Part shown: positions 16,707 through 25,103 of the stretch, piece after piece
How the letters are laid out: every line of letters starts with the position of its first letter
Position numbering within the stretch: position 1 is the stretch's first letter
From: Oceaniglobus ichthyenteri
Lineage (GTDB): Bacteria > Pseudomonadota > Alphaproteobacteria > Rhodobacterales > Rhodobacteraceae
Assembly: GCF_003057885.1 (NCBI RefSeq)
Contig: NZ_QAGK01000001.1
Span: 434,001 to 498,000, forward strand
Length of the DNA stretch: 64,000 bases
Reading direction: 5' to 3'
Translations under genes and position numbers: made by a program
Notes under the pieces: model-generated
What the model saw: the letters and a program-made list of their open reading frames with translations, nothing else
Told to the model about the DNA's origin: nothing
Database searches by the model: none

Positions 16707-19536
16707 GCAGCCCCATCAGCGCGGCGGCAAAGGGGTTATCAGGATCAATCGGTTTTTCCTTTTTGGGCGGGCGCGCCTCAAACTTTTGGCTCTTGTTTCC
16801 GCTCTGGGGCGGCTTGCCTTTGCGCGGCGCACCCTTGCCGCGCGGTTTGCCATCAGATTGCGGGCGTTTGTTGGCGTCACGCTCGCGGCGGGGGCCACGG
16901 GATTGTTCGCGCGCACCACGGTTTCCGGCCCAAGTGAACGTGTAAAACACCTCCATCTCGGGCGGCGCGGGTTCAACGGCGGCGGCCGGATCGGCATCGC
17001 CGGGGGTCTGGGCCGCTTCGGTGGCTGGCAAATCTGCGGCGGCGCCGGTATCAAGCGCCTGATTGAGCATCGGATCGCCCGGGTTTTCCATGGCCGCATC
17101 AACAGGAACGACACCGGAAACAGCGGCGGCTTTTACCTTTGGCCGCTCGCCTTTTTCGGCGCGATACCCAAGGCCAGTCATCAGCGCGCTGAATTGCTCC
17201 AGCGTCATACCGGTAATCGACAGCATGTCGGCGCTGGCCTCAAAACCGCCACGGCTGTCTTGTCCGCGCAGCATGTCGGCCAGACGCTCCAACATATCGA
17301 TTCGGATCGCGCGATCGCCCGCAACGCGGTAGCCTGACATTGTTGCCGCCTCGCGGTTGATGTCGGCAGGCACCGGAATGGTCACCAACCCCGGTGGCGG
17401 GCTTTCGGGAAATTCGTTCAACCCTTTGGAAAGCGACCATAATACCAGGCGCAGGCGGGTTGGCGCGGGCTTCAGCAACAAAGGCATGAAGATGGTGAAC
17501 TGGCCAAACCGGATTCCGTGCTTGCGCAATACGCCGCGCGCGTCCTGATCCAATTCCTTGACCTCGTTCATCACCTGATCCCGCGGAATCAGGCCCATGG
17601 TTTCGATCATCCGAAAGGCAAAGCCACGCGCCAGACCGGTAAGGGTTTCATCGCGCTGCATGTTCAGCAACGGCTCCATCAACGTGGCCACACGGCGGTC
17701 GATGAAATGCTGCAACCGGCGCTGCACCTTCTGGGCCACGTCGTGGCCTGCCTCGTCATCGACGAACGCTTCGATCCCCGGCTTCATCGGTTCCGGTCCG
17801 GCGACCAATTTGCCGACCGCATGCGCGCCCCACATCAACCCACCCTGCTCGGTGAAATCGATTTCGGTGTCGGGCGCGTTGTAAAACCGGTCTGCCCGCA
17901 AGTGAAATTCCGGGCGCAAGGCCGCAACCGCCGCCTGGCGCAGCGTCTTTGCCTCATCCGGTGAGGCGGATGTATCCTGTTGAAAGCGAAAGCCCTGAAG
18001 CCGCCCCAACGCCTGACCTTCGACGGTCACTTCACCTTTGTCATTTACCTCGGCCAAAAGGGCCTCCTTTTGTTTGAGCCGGCGCAGCAACACAGATGTG
18101 CGCCGATCCACAAATCTTTGCGTCAAAGCCCCGTGAAGAGCATCTGACAGGCGGTCTTCTACGGCACGCGTCGCCCCGCGCCAATGTCTTTCGTCATCTA
18201 CCCAGCCTTTACGTTGTGCGACATAGGTCCATGTACGAATATACGCCAATCTTTTGGATAACGCATCAATATCTCCATCGGTTCGATCAATCCGTTTAAT
18301 TTGTCGCGCCAGCCAGTCATCAGGCACCCTGCCCCATTCGGCCAGAAAGCCGAATATCTTTTCCAACAGCCCCGCATGTTCGCCCGGAGAGATACCGCGA
18401 AAGTCGGGGATTCGGCAGACATCCCAGAGCAGGCGCACGCCGCGCGCATCGCTGCACCGCATCATCACCTCGGGCAAGGCGGTCAGAGTTTTTAGCGCGC
18501 TGAGATCATCCGCTTCGCGCGCGCGCACCAACCAATCAGCAGCGCCGCTGGGCAGGCTCGGGTTGCCTTCGCAGGGGGCCTCTAAACTGCGGATCAGGGC
18601 ATCTGGGGTGCCAAATTCCAACCGCGCACTGCGCCACACCAGCTTTTTCAACGGGGTAAACCGGTTTTCCATGATCGCCGCGGCCACGCCTTCGTCAAGC
18701 GGCGGGGCTTCGCCGGTCACGCCAAATGTGCCGTCTTTCTGATACCGCCCGGCCCTGCCCGCAATCTGGGCCAGTTCGTTGGGCGCAAGATTGCGCATCC
18801 TGCGGCCGTCAAATTTTGACAGCCCCGAAAACGCCACATGATTGATATCAAGGTTCAGCCCCATCCCAATGGCATCGGTCGCCACCAGAAATTCAACATC
18901 GCCGTTTTGATACATTTCAACCTGGGCATTGCGGGTGCGCGGCGAAAGCGCGCCCATGACCACCGCAGCGCCGCCTTTTTGGCGGCGGATCAATTCGGCG
19001 ATGGCATAGACGTTATCAACCGAAAACCCGACAATCGCACTGCGCGGCTGCATCCGGCTGATTTTCTTGGCGCCCGAATAAATCAGCTGTGAAAATCGCT
19101 CGCGCCTGAGGAATTGCGCGGTGGGCACCAAGGCGGCAATCGCGCCCTTCATGGTTTCAGCGCCCAGAAACAGTGTTTCGTGGGTGCCACGGGCGCGCAA
19201 AAGCCGATCGGTAAATACGTGCCCACGTTCCGGATCGGCGCAAAGCTGAATTTCATCAATGGCCAGAAAATCGGCGCCCATGCCATCTGGCATCGCCTCG
19301 ACCGTGCACACCCAATATTGCGCCCGGTCCGGCACGATCCGTTCTTCGCCCGTCACCAGCGCAACAACCGAAGGCCCCCGTGCGGCAACGATTTTATCAT
19401 ACACCTCGCGCGCCAAAAGACGCAAAGGCAGGCCAATCACACCGGTGCGATAGGCCAGCATCCGTTCAATCGCGTAATGCGTTTTGCCGGTGTTGGTGGG
19501 GCCAAGAACGGCGGTGATCCGCCCAGTGGTTTCCAT
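16693..19536 (-). CDS. SUV3-like DEAD/DEAH-box RNA helicase with basic tail
   Basis: The 947-residue helicase shows Walker A in GPTNTGKTH (about residues 12-20), the DEIQ Walker B box in FLAIDEIQLCADPERGH and motif VI QIAGRAGRYQKDGTFG, followed by a helical SUV3-like C-terminal part. The last 110 residues are rich in Arg, Gly, Lys and Pro (RGAREQSRGPRRERD, then GKPRGKGAPRKGKPP) and should bind RNA nonspecifically. The ATG at 19536 (METTGRITAV) was chosen over 19581 because a GAGAG site lies upstream and family members start near the Walker A box. It overlaps the S4 gene. Function in RNA decay or ribosome work is inferred from mitochondrial SUV3. Confidence 0.85.
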   Translation of the reverse strand: METTGRITAVLGPTNTGKTHYAIERMLAYRTGVIGLPLRLLAREVYDKIVAARGPSVVALVTGEERIVPDRAQYWVCTVEAMPDGMGADFLAIDEIQLCADPERGHVFTDRLLRARGTHETLFLGAETMKGAIAALVPTAQFLRRERFSQLIYSGAKKISRMQPRSAIVGFSVDNVYAIAELIRRQKGGAAVVMGALSPRTRNAQVEMYQNGDVEFLVATDAIGMGLNLDINHVAFSGLSKFDGRRMRNLAPNELAQIAGRAGRYQKDGTFGVTGEAPPLDEGVAAAIMENRFTPLKKLVWRSARLEFGTPDALIRSLEAPCEGNPSLPSGAADWLVRAREADDLSALKTLTALPEVMMRCSDARGVRLLWDVCRIPDFRGISPGEHAGLLEKIFGFLAEWGRVPDDWLARQIKRIDRTDGDIDALSKRLAYIRTWTYVAQRKGWVDDERHWRGATRAVEDRLSDALHGALTQRFVDRRTSVLLRRLKQKEALLAEVNDKGEVTVEGQALGRLQGFRFQQDTSASPDEAKTLRQAAVAALRPEFHLRADRFYNAPDTEIDFTEQGGLMWGAHAVGKLVAGPEPMKPGIEAFVDDEAGHDVAQKVQRRLQHFIDRRVATLMEPLLNMQRDETLTGLARGFAFRMIETMGLIPRDQVMNEVKELDQDARGVLRKHGIRFGQFTIFMPLLLKPAPTRLRLVLWSLSKGLNEFPESPPPGLVTIPVPADINREAATMSGYRVAGDRAIRIDMLERLADMLRGQDSRGGFEASADMLSITGMTLEQFSALMTGLGYRAEKGERPKVKAAAVSGVVPVDAAMENPGDPMLNQALDTGAAADLPATEAAQTPGDADPAAAVEPAPPEMEVFYTFTWAGNRGAREQSRGPRRERDANKRPQSDGKPRGKGAPRKGKPPQSGNKSQKFEARPPKKEKPIDPDNPFAAALMGLRDKS

Positions 19537-19602
19537 CGCTGCTCTCGTTTTTGGCAAAGCTGGACTGCTAACAGACAGCATTCGGCGACAAGGCTCAAGG
19601 GG

Positions 19603-20151
19603 TCAAAGTTCGACACCCTCGGCAATCACTGTCAGCCGCGCAATTGCTTTGGCGGCACTGGGGCTGGCGGGGTAAATTTCGGCCACCGCACGCCATGCCT
19701 GCAGGGCTTGGGCATTATACCCCAATTCCTCAAGCAAGGTGCCGAACCCCGACAGCGCGGCAAAATGGCGCGGGTTCAACGCCAGCGCCATCTGAACATC
19801 GGCCAAGGATTCGCCAAAGCGGTTCATCTGATACAGGGCCGTGGCCCGTGCGTTATACGCTTCGGCGAAATCGGGCGCATGATCAATCAGCGCCGAGAAA
19901 TGCTGTATCGCCAGCACCACATCGCCCTGCTCGATCATCTCGCGCCCGCGCGCCAAAAGCAGATCCATGGCGGGTGATCCGCTTTTGCTCCACTCATCCC
20001 AGATTTTTTGGGCAATCGGTTCGGCGGTTTGCGCATCAGCGGTTTTCAGAGCGGCGAACAGATCATCCAACTCTGCCTGTTGTGCCACGCCGGGAAATGC
20101 CGCACAAAAAGACAAAGCAACCGCCGCAATCATAGATGTGAGACTTTTCAT
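19603..20151 (-). CDS. Periplasmic TPR-repeat protein
   Basis: The 182-residue protein has a signal peptide (MKSLTSMIAAVALSFCAAFPG, cleavage near GVAQQ). Three or so tetratricopeptide repeats follow, visible as FAEAYNARATALYQMNRFGESLADVQMALALNPRHFAALSGFG-type spacing. TPRs mediate protein contacts; no catalytic motif is seen. The ATG at 20151 has a GGAG site 6 bases upstream; a further in-frame ATG exists at 20163. It is divergent from the SCP2-domain gene with an 85-base shared promoter region. The partner is unknown. Confidence 0.75.
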   Translation of the reverse strand: MKSLTSMIAAVALSFCAAFPGVAQQAELDDLFAALKTADAQTAEPIAQKIWDEWSKSGSPAMDLLLARGREMIEQGDVVLAIQHFSALIDHAPDFAEAYNARATALYQMNRFGESLADVQMALALNPRHFAALSGFGTLLEELGYNAQALQAWRAVAEIYPASPSAAKAIARLTVIAEGVEL

Positions 20152-20236
20152 ATCCGCTCCCATAACCTGTTGAACATCTTAGCGCCGCTTGCGCAAAATG
20201 CACCCCACAGCAGATCACATTATAAGGAAATCCCCC

Positions 20237-20524
20237 ATGTCCGAAGTTTTGACCACCGCCGCCGCCACATTGAATGAAAAACTCGGCGGTGATTTCGATG
20301 GATCGGCCAAATTCAACATCGAAGGCGAAGGCACGATCATGCTGGATGGTGCGGGCGCACGGGTTGACGATGGCGATGCCGATGTCACCATGGCCGCCGA
20401 TGTCGACACGTTTCGCGAAATCATCGACGGCACGTTGAACCCGACAACCGCGTTCATGTCAGGACGTCTGACCATCGAGGGCGACATGGGCACCGCGATG
20501 AAGCTTGCCTCGGCGCTGGCCTGA
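20237..20524 (+). CDS. SCP2 sterol-binding-domain protein
   Basis: The 95-residue protein consists of one SCP2 lipid-binding domain: an N-terminal helix (VLTTAAATLNEKLG), beta strands (AKFNIEGEGTIMLDG), then the AFMSGRLTIEGDMGTAMKLA segment that closes the hydrophobic pocket. It is a small cytoplasmic lipid- or acyl-CoA-binding protein. The ATG at 20237 has AAGGA 8 bases upstream; an earlier in-frame start at 20189 lacks one. The alpha/beta hydrolase gene starts 4 bases after its stop, so the two are co-transcribed and may share a lipid substrate (inference). Confidence 0.85.
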   Translation: MSEVLTTAAATLNEKLGGDFDGSAKFNIEGEGTIMLDGAGARVDDGDADVTMAADVDTFREIIDGTLNPTTAFMSGRLTIEGDMGTAMKLASALA

Positions 20525-20528
20525 TCCG

Positions 20529-21476
20529 ATGGATGCGCCCACCTTGGAAATTGCCCCGTTTTACCGCGATGTGGCCAATGCGCCCGAGGGGGGGCAATGC
20601 CATTGGACCACCACATCCGATGGTTTGCGGATCCGGGTGGCCCATTGGGCCAAGGGCGTAAAAGGCACGGTGCTGTTGTTTAACGGGCGCACAGAATACG
20701 TTGAAAAATATGGCCCCGCCGCGGGGGAATTTGCCGCGCGGGGCTATGGCATGATAACCGCCGATTGGCGGGGTCAGGGATTGGCCGATCGGATGATCGA
20801 AGATCCAAACCCCGGCCACGTGGCGAAATTCAGCGACTATCAGAAAGATGTCGCTGCATTCCTGGGCATGGCCAACCGGCTGAATTTGCCACGGCCCTAT
20901 TACCTTGTGGCGCATTCCATGGGCGGCGCGATTGCCCTGCGTGCCCTGCACGATGGGATGAAAGTGAACGCTGCCGTGTTTTCTGCACCGATGTGGGGAA
21001 TTTCCATGGCCCCTGCCCTGCGCCCTTTGGCATGGTCGCTCTCATGGGCCAGCCGATCCATCGGGCTTGGCCAGAATTTGACACCCGGCACAAAACGTGA
21101 ATCCTACCTGAATGCGGTCGCGTTTGAAGACAACATGCTGACCACTGATCGCGAAATGTGGGAATGGATGCGGACCCAAGTGAGCAAACATCCCGAATTG
21201 GTGCTGGGTGGCCCCTCACTCCGTTGGCTTTACGAGGCGTTGAACGACACGCGCCATTTGTCACGCCTGCCCACCCCGACTGTGCCAACCCTCACCACCC
21301 TTGGCAGCGACGAACAAATCGTTGATCCCGACAGGATCAAGGCGTTGATGGCCGATTGGAAAAACGGAACACTCGATATCATCCGGGGGGCCAAGCACGA
21401 GGTGATGATGGATAACCCAAGCCAGCGTCAGTATTTCTTTGACGCTGCATGCGCCCTGTTTGACGGCCACCCCTGA
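20529..21476 (+). CDS. Alpha/beta hydrolase, lysophospholipase-like (PldB family)
   Basis: The 315-residue hydrolase has the nucleophile elbow VAHSMGGAIAL (Ser about residue 132), an oxyanion-type LFNGRTEYVEKYGP segment near residue 55, and the C-terminal acid and histidine in TLGSDEQIVDP and GAKHEVMMDN. This fits monoacylglycerol lipases and lysophospholipase L2. No signal peptide is visible. It forms an operon with the SCP2-domain protein just upstream. A TTG at 20505 could extend the frame into the upstream gene, but the ATG at 20529 is better. The substrate is not determined from sequence. Confidence 0.82.
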   Translation: MDAPTLEIAPFYRDVANAPEGGQCHWTTTSDGLRIRVAHWAKGVKGTVLLFNGRTEYVEKYGPAAGEFAARGYGMITADWRGQGLADRMIEDPNPGHVAKFSDYQKDVAAFLGMANRLNLPRPYYLVAHSMGGAIALRALHDGMKVNAAVFSAPMWGISMAPALRPLAWSLSWASRSIGLGQNLTPGTKRESYLNAVAFEDNMLTTDREMWEWMRTQVSKHPELVLGGPSLRWLYEALNDTRHLSRLPTPTVPTLTTLGSDEQIVDPDRIKALMADWKNGTLDIIRGAKHEVMMDNPSQRQYFFDAACALFDGHP

Positions 21477-21528
21477 AACACCCGGCGTCAGTGGTTATTT
21501 CAGGAGATACCATTTCACAAATCGCCCC

Positions 21529-22362
21529 CTACAGGGTTTCGGCGCGCACCACCTGGCGTTGACGCCCCAGCGCGCCAACCTCAAGCTCCATAACATCGCC
21601 GGGGGTCAGAAACACTTGTGGCCGCCGCCCCATGCCAACCCCGGAAGGCGAACCAGTGGCGATGATATCGCCCGGCTGCAACGACATGAATTGCGAGATA
21701 TAGCTGATCAGTTTGGCCACCGGGAAAATCATGTTCGACGTATGGCCATCCTGCATCAACTGCCCGTTCAGCCAGAATTTCAACGTCAGATTCTGCGGAT
21801 CGCCGGCCTCATCCGGTGTCACCAGCCACGGGCCGACAGGGCCGAATGTATCGGCCGATTTGCCCTTGGTCCATTGGCCTGCACGCTCGATCTGAAATTC
21901 ACGATCGCTTACATCATTGACCGACACAAAGCCCGCCACATAGGACAATGCATCCTTTTCAGTCACGTATTTCGCCGGTCGGCCAATCACCACGCCCAAC
22001 TCGGCCTCCCAATCGGCCTTTTCCGATCCGCGCGGCAAAATCACATCATCATGCGGGCCGCACAGGGCCGATGTTGCCTTTAAAAAAATGATCGGTTCGC
22101 GCGGCGGCTGCATGTTGTTTTCGCGGGCGTGGTCGGTGTAGTTCATGCCGACACAGATGTATTTTCCAACCTGCCCCACGGGGTTGCCAAGGCGCACGTC
22201 GCCATGGGCCGCCGGATAATTCGCCGGATCAATCTTGTTTAATTCTGCCAATACCGGGCCAGACAGATCATTGAATTCACCGGATAAATCGCGCAGTTGC
22301 CCGGTGTTGTCATACACGCCCGGCCGCTCGGCGCCCGCTGGGCCAAATCGCACAAATCGCAT
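21529..22362 (-). CDS. Fumarylacetoacetate hydrolase-family protein
   Basis: The 277-residue protein has the FAH C-terminal domain. It shows GMNYTDHARE, the metal-binding carboxylates in DWEAELGVVIGR and SVNDVSDREFQ, and the C-terminal ATGSPSGVGMG loop. Members hydrolyse or isomerise 2-oxo acids from aromatic or sugar-acid breakdown; the close pattern is to 2,4-diketo-3-deoxy sugar acid hydrolases and ureidoglycolate lyase-like enzymes. The ATG at 22362 has a GGAG site; an upstream extension to 22416 has none. It lies just downstream of the Anbu cluster on the same strand after 107 bases, so co-transcription is possible. The substrate is unknown. Confidence 0.8.
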   Translation of the reverse strand: MRFVRFGPAGAERPGVYDNTGQLRDLSGEFNDLSGPVLAELNKIDPANYPAAHGDVRLGNPVGQVGKYICVGMNYTDHARENNMQPPREPIIFLKATSALCGPHDDVILPRGSEKADWEAELGVVIGRPAKYVTEKDALSYVAGFVSVNDVSDREFQIERAGQWTKGKSADTFGPVGPWLVTPDEAGDPQNLTLKFWLNGQLMQDGHTSNMIFPVAKLISYISQFMSLQPGDIIATGSPSGVGMGRRPQVFLTPGDVMELEVGALGRQRQVVRAETL

Positions 22363-22469
22363 TTTGTTCTCCAAAAACCTTGGCCGCACTGAACGGCAGC
22401 CCACGGCGAAGGTCAAGCCACCGCAACCCTTCAGTATCTAATATGATAAATTTTCAGTCAAACCCGAGA

Positions 22470-23183
22470 CTATAGAGCGATGTCTTGAAACGCATCCCGC
22501 AACGCGGTGGACCACGCCGCGCTCATCGCGTGAAATCCGGCGTCGTCCGCTTCGATGCGGCGCTGTTGGATCTGCATGGTGCCTTCGGGAATTACACACA
22601 TATCCAACGGCATACCAACCGAAAGGTTGGATCGCAAAGTGGAATCCATCGACAGTAAAACCGCTTTTTGGGCATCGGCCAATGTGGTTTCCATTGTCAC
22701 CACGCGATCCAGAATCGGCTTGCCATATTTATGTTCGCCGATCTGCAAAAATGGCGTGTCTGACGTGGCTTCGATGAAGTTCCCTTCGGGATAGATCAGA
22801 AACATGCGCATTCCGCCGCCTTTGCGCTGACCGGCGACAATCATCGAAGCACTGGCATTTTGTGTCATGCCGCCCATCTTCGCCGCCACATCGCGGGCAA
22901 CTGTGGACAGGGCATTGCCGACAATTTCCGCCACCCGCAGCATGGTAGGCGCGTTCAGGATCGATTCGTCGTCTTCCGTTTCAATCGCGTCATGCAACCG
23001 GGCAATCGCCGTCTGGGTTACAGACAGGCTGCCGGCGGTCATGATTGCGATGGCCCGTTCACCCGGCTGTTCGAACGTGAACATTTTCTTATAGGATGAA
23101 ATATTATCCAGCCCGGCGTTGGTGCGCGTGTCCGACAACAGCACCATACCCGCATTCAACAACAGCCCGACACAATAGGTCAT
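22470..23183 (-). CDS. Anbu proteasome-like peptidase
   Basis: The 237-residue Ntn-hydrolase is of the Anbu (ancestral beta subunit) type. After removal of the initiator Met the nucleophile Thr1 is exposed (MTYCVG). Asp17 and Arg19 lie in LSDTRTNAG and Lys32 in SYKKMF. The HslV/proteasome fold continues through the GGG(M)RMFLIYPEGNF strand. Anbu assembles into helical or ring-like oligomers in other bacteria; its substrates are not known. It is the last gene of a four-gene minus-strand cluster (ATP-grasp, alpha-E, transglutaminase, Anbu), the conserved setting for this family. It lacks any linked unfoldase such as HslU. Confidence 0.88.
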   Translation of the reverse strand: MTYCVGLLLNAGMVLLSDTRTNAGLDNISSYKKMFTFEQPGERAIAIMTAGSLSVTQTAIARLHDAIETEDDESILNAPTMLRVAEIVGNALSTVARDVAAKMGGMTQNASASMIVAGQRKGGGMRMFLIYPEGNFIEATSDTPFLQIGEHKYGKPILDRVVTMETTLADAQKAVLLSMDSTLRSNLSVGMPLDMCVIPEGTMQIQQRRIEADDAGFHAMSAAWSTALRDAFQDIAL

Positions 23184-23297
23184 CTTTTTCCGCCCGTTTT
23201 CTGTACCGCAGTCTCCCTATTCCTCGGACAAGGGATGCGCAATGCGGCGCACCCCTGTGATACGGCGGTTTCTTTTCCAAATTATGAAAACGGCAGA

Positions 23298-24143
23298 TTA
23301 TTGTTGGGTTTGTGATTGGCCTTGGTCGGCTGTCGTATCGTCCACATGCACATCAACCTCTAACGCCTCAACTCCGATTCCGGCTGCGACACCGCGGATT
23401 GGTGCGGCATCCTGGGCATCATGGCCCGATCCGATCCGCACATAGCGTTCGTCGGGGCAACAGGCATTGGCCGCGTCAAACCCGATCCAGCCTATGCCAT
23501 GCACCCACAATTCGGCCCAGGCATGGCTGGCCTCGTGCGCGCCACCATCGGCGCCGGATTCGAGGTATCCGGTAACATAGCGCGCCGGAATATCACTGGC
23601 CTGGGCCACGGCGATCAGGGCATGGGTATGATCCTGGCACACCCCCCGGCCCAGCGCCAAAGCCTCGGCCGCGCTGGTGCCCGGGTTGGTTTCGCCGGGG
23701 CAATAGGCAATGGCATCGGTCACAGCAGAGGCAAGCGCATGGGCCCGCGCCAGCGGATCATCATTTTCCACCGATTCCAGTGCCGATTCAGCCAAGGCGC
23801 GCACCGCCATGTCAGCCTCGGTTGGCAAGGTCGGGCGCAGATATGCCTCGGGCGGAACAGTTTCACGGTGGCCTTTCAGCACGCCAATCAGATCTTGGGT
23901 TATCACAGTGCCCCGCACCACCACGCGCACTTCGGATACAGGGCCAAGAACGGACACGGTTTCAACCCAATCCCCCGCCCCATCGCGAAACGCGGCCCCC
24001 CTTTCGGCGCCCGCCACGTCGATTGACCAGTCAATCACCTGCTGCCCCTCAAATTGCGACGGTGTCAGGCGCAAACTTTGCACGACACCGCGCATGGGCG
24101 GTTCAAAACGATACAGGGTTTCGTGGGAAATCGTCAGTTTCAT
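23298..24143 (-). CDS. Transglutaminase-like cysteine protease/ligase (Anbu cluster)
   Basis: The 281-residue protein starts with the N-terminal beta domain typical of bacterial transglutaminases (MKLTISHETLYRFEPP). The papain-like catalytic core follows with Cys in GRGVCQDHTHA (about residue 170), His in ASHAWAELWV and Asp in GWIGFDAAN. All three catalytic residues are intact. It could cut or form isopeptide bonds. The ATG overlaps the stop of the alpha-E gene in an ATGA junction. The C-terminal tail is Gln-rich (QGQSQTQQ). The reaction in this cluster is unproven; a role in removing or attaching a peptide tag is inference from the neighbours. Confidence 0.85.
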   Translation of the reverse strand: MKLTISHETLYRFEPPMRGVVQSLRLTPSQFEGQQVIDWSIDVAGAERGAAFRDGAGDWVETVSVLGPVSEVRVVVRGTVITQDLIGVLKGHRETVPPEAYLRPTLPTEADMAVRALAESALESVENDDPLARAHALASAVTDAIAYCPGETNPGTSAAEALALGRGVCQDHTHALIAVAQASDIPARYVTGYLESGADGGAHEASHAWAELWVHGIGWIGFDAANACCPDERYVRIGSGHDAQDAAPIRGVAAGIGVEALEVDVHVDDTTADQGQSQTQQ

Positions 24144-25093
24144 CGTATGTCCCCACTCAGATACATTGTTTGCGCTGCGCCGCCCACGGCCATCACCTGC
24201 CCCATGAACCGGGTCAGAAATTCGTGCAGGCCCTCATCGAACACATCCTGCACCTGCATTTCATGCAATTCGCCAACCAAGGCGCGCGCCCGGGTTTGCG
24301 CCGGGCCGGATTTGCCATAGGCCCGCGCCAGACGATCCAGATGTTCATTCGCGCTTTCGACCGAACTGATCAGGGATCGGGGGCAGGCCCGGTTTAACAC
24401 CAGAAAATCAACAATCTTGGCCGGTGAGATTTCGCCGCCATAGGCCCAGTTGAATGCACGGCTTGAGGACATCGCCCGCAACAGCGTGCGCCATTGGTAA
24501 TTGTCCAATCCCGATCCGACGTAACTGATCTGCGGCAAAAGCGTGAAATATTTCACATCCAACATCCGCGCCGTGCTGTCGGCACGCTCCAGATGAAAAC
24601 CGATATTGGTAAAATCCCACCCATCGTTGCGCATCTGCGTGTTCAGACCCGCGCCGCGAATAAGCGCGGTGGTGCGCAACGTCCAATCGGTCAGATCAGA
24701 CAGCGAAAGCGACGAGCGTTCCTGCCGTCCAAATTCCTGCACCTCCTGGTAGGCGATATTGATTGCATCCCATACCTGAGTGGTCAGGGCAGTGCGCACG
24801 ATGCGGCCATTTTCGCGCGCCCGCTCAATACAGGACAACACCGAATTGGCATTGTCACGATCAAAAAACATGAACGTTTCGATATTGCGCTGCACGATAT
24901 CGGAATATTTTTCGGCAAACCCGTTTGCATTGCCACTGGCGTGCAAAATCGATTCCCATTCGTTGCGATATCCGCCGCCGATGTTTGGGATCAGCGCGTT
25001 GCGCGCCCCCACTTCCAGCAGGCGGGCGTTGGTTTCAGCGCGTTCGATATAACGCGCCATCCAATACAGATTTTCGGCGGTCCTACTTAGCAT
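24140..25093 (-). CDS. Alpha-E domain protein (Anbu cluster)
   Basis: The 317-residue all-helical protein begins with the family hallmark MLSRTAENLYWMARYIERAE. Conserved acidic and aromatic helices follow (ARMLDVKYFTLLP, then FLVLNRACPRSLISS). Alpha-E proteins are always found with permuted ATP-grasp and transglutaminase-like proteins, and no activity has been assigned to them from sequence. The ATG lies 10 bases after the ATP-grasp stop, and its 3' end overlaps the transglutaminase start. It probably acts as a scaffold or substrate-positioning partner (inference). Confidence 0.88.
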   Translation of the reverse strand: MLSRTAENLYWMARYIERAETNARLLEVGARNALIPNIGGGYRNEWESILHASGNANGFAEKYSDIVQRNIETFMFFDRDNANSVLSCIERARENGRIVRTALTTQVWDAINIAYQEVQEFGRQERSSLSLSDLTDWTLRTTALIRGAGLNTQMRNDGWDFTNIGFHLERADSTARMLDVKYFTLLPQISYVGSGLDNYQWRTLLRAMSSSRAFNWAYGGEISPAKIVDFLVLNRACPRSLISSVESANEHLDRLARAYGKSGPAQTRARALVGELHEMQVQDVFDEGLHEFLTRFMGQVMAVGGAAQTMYLSGDIR

Positions 25094-25103
25094 GACTGAT
25101 TCC

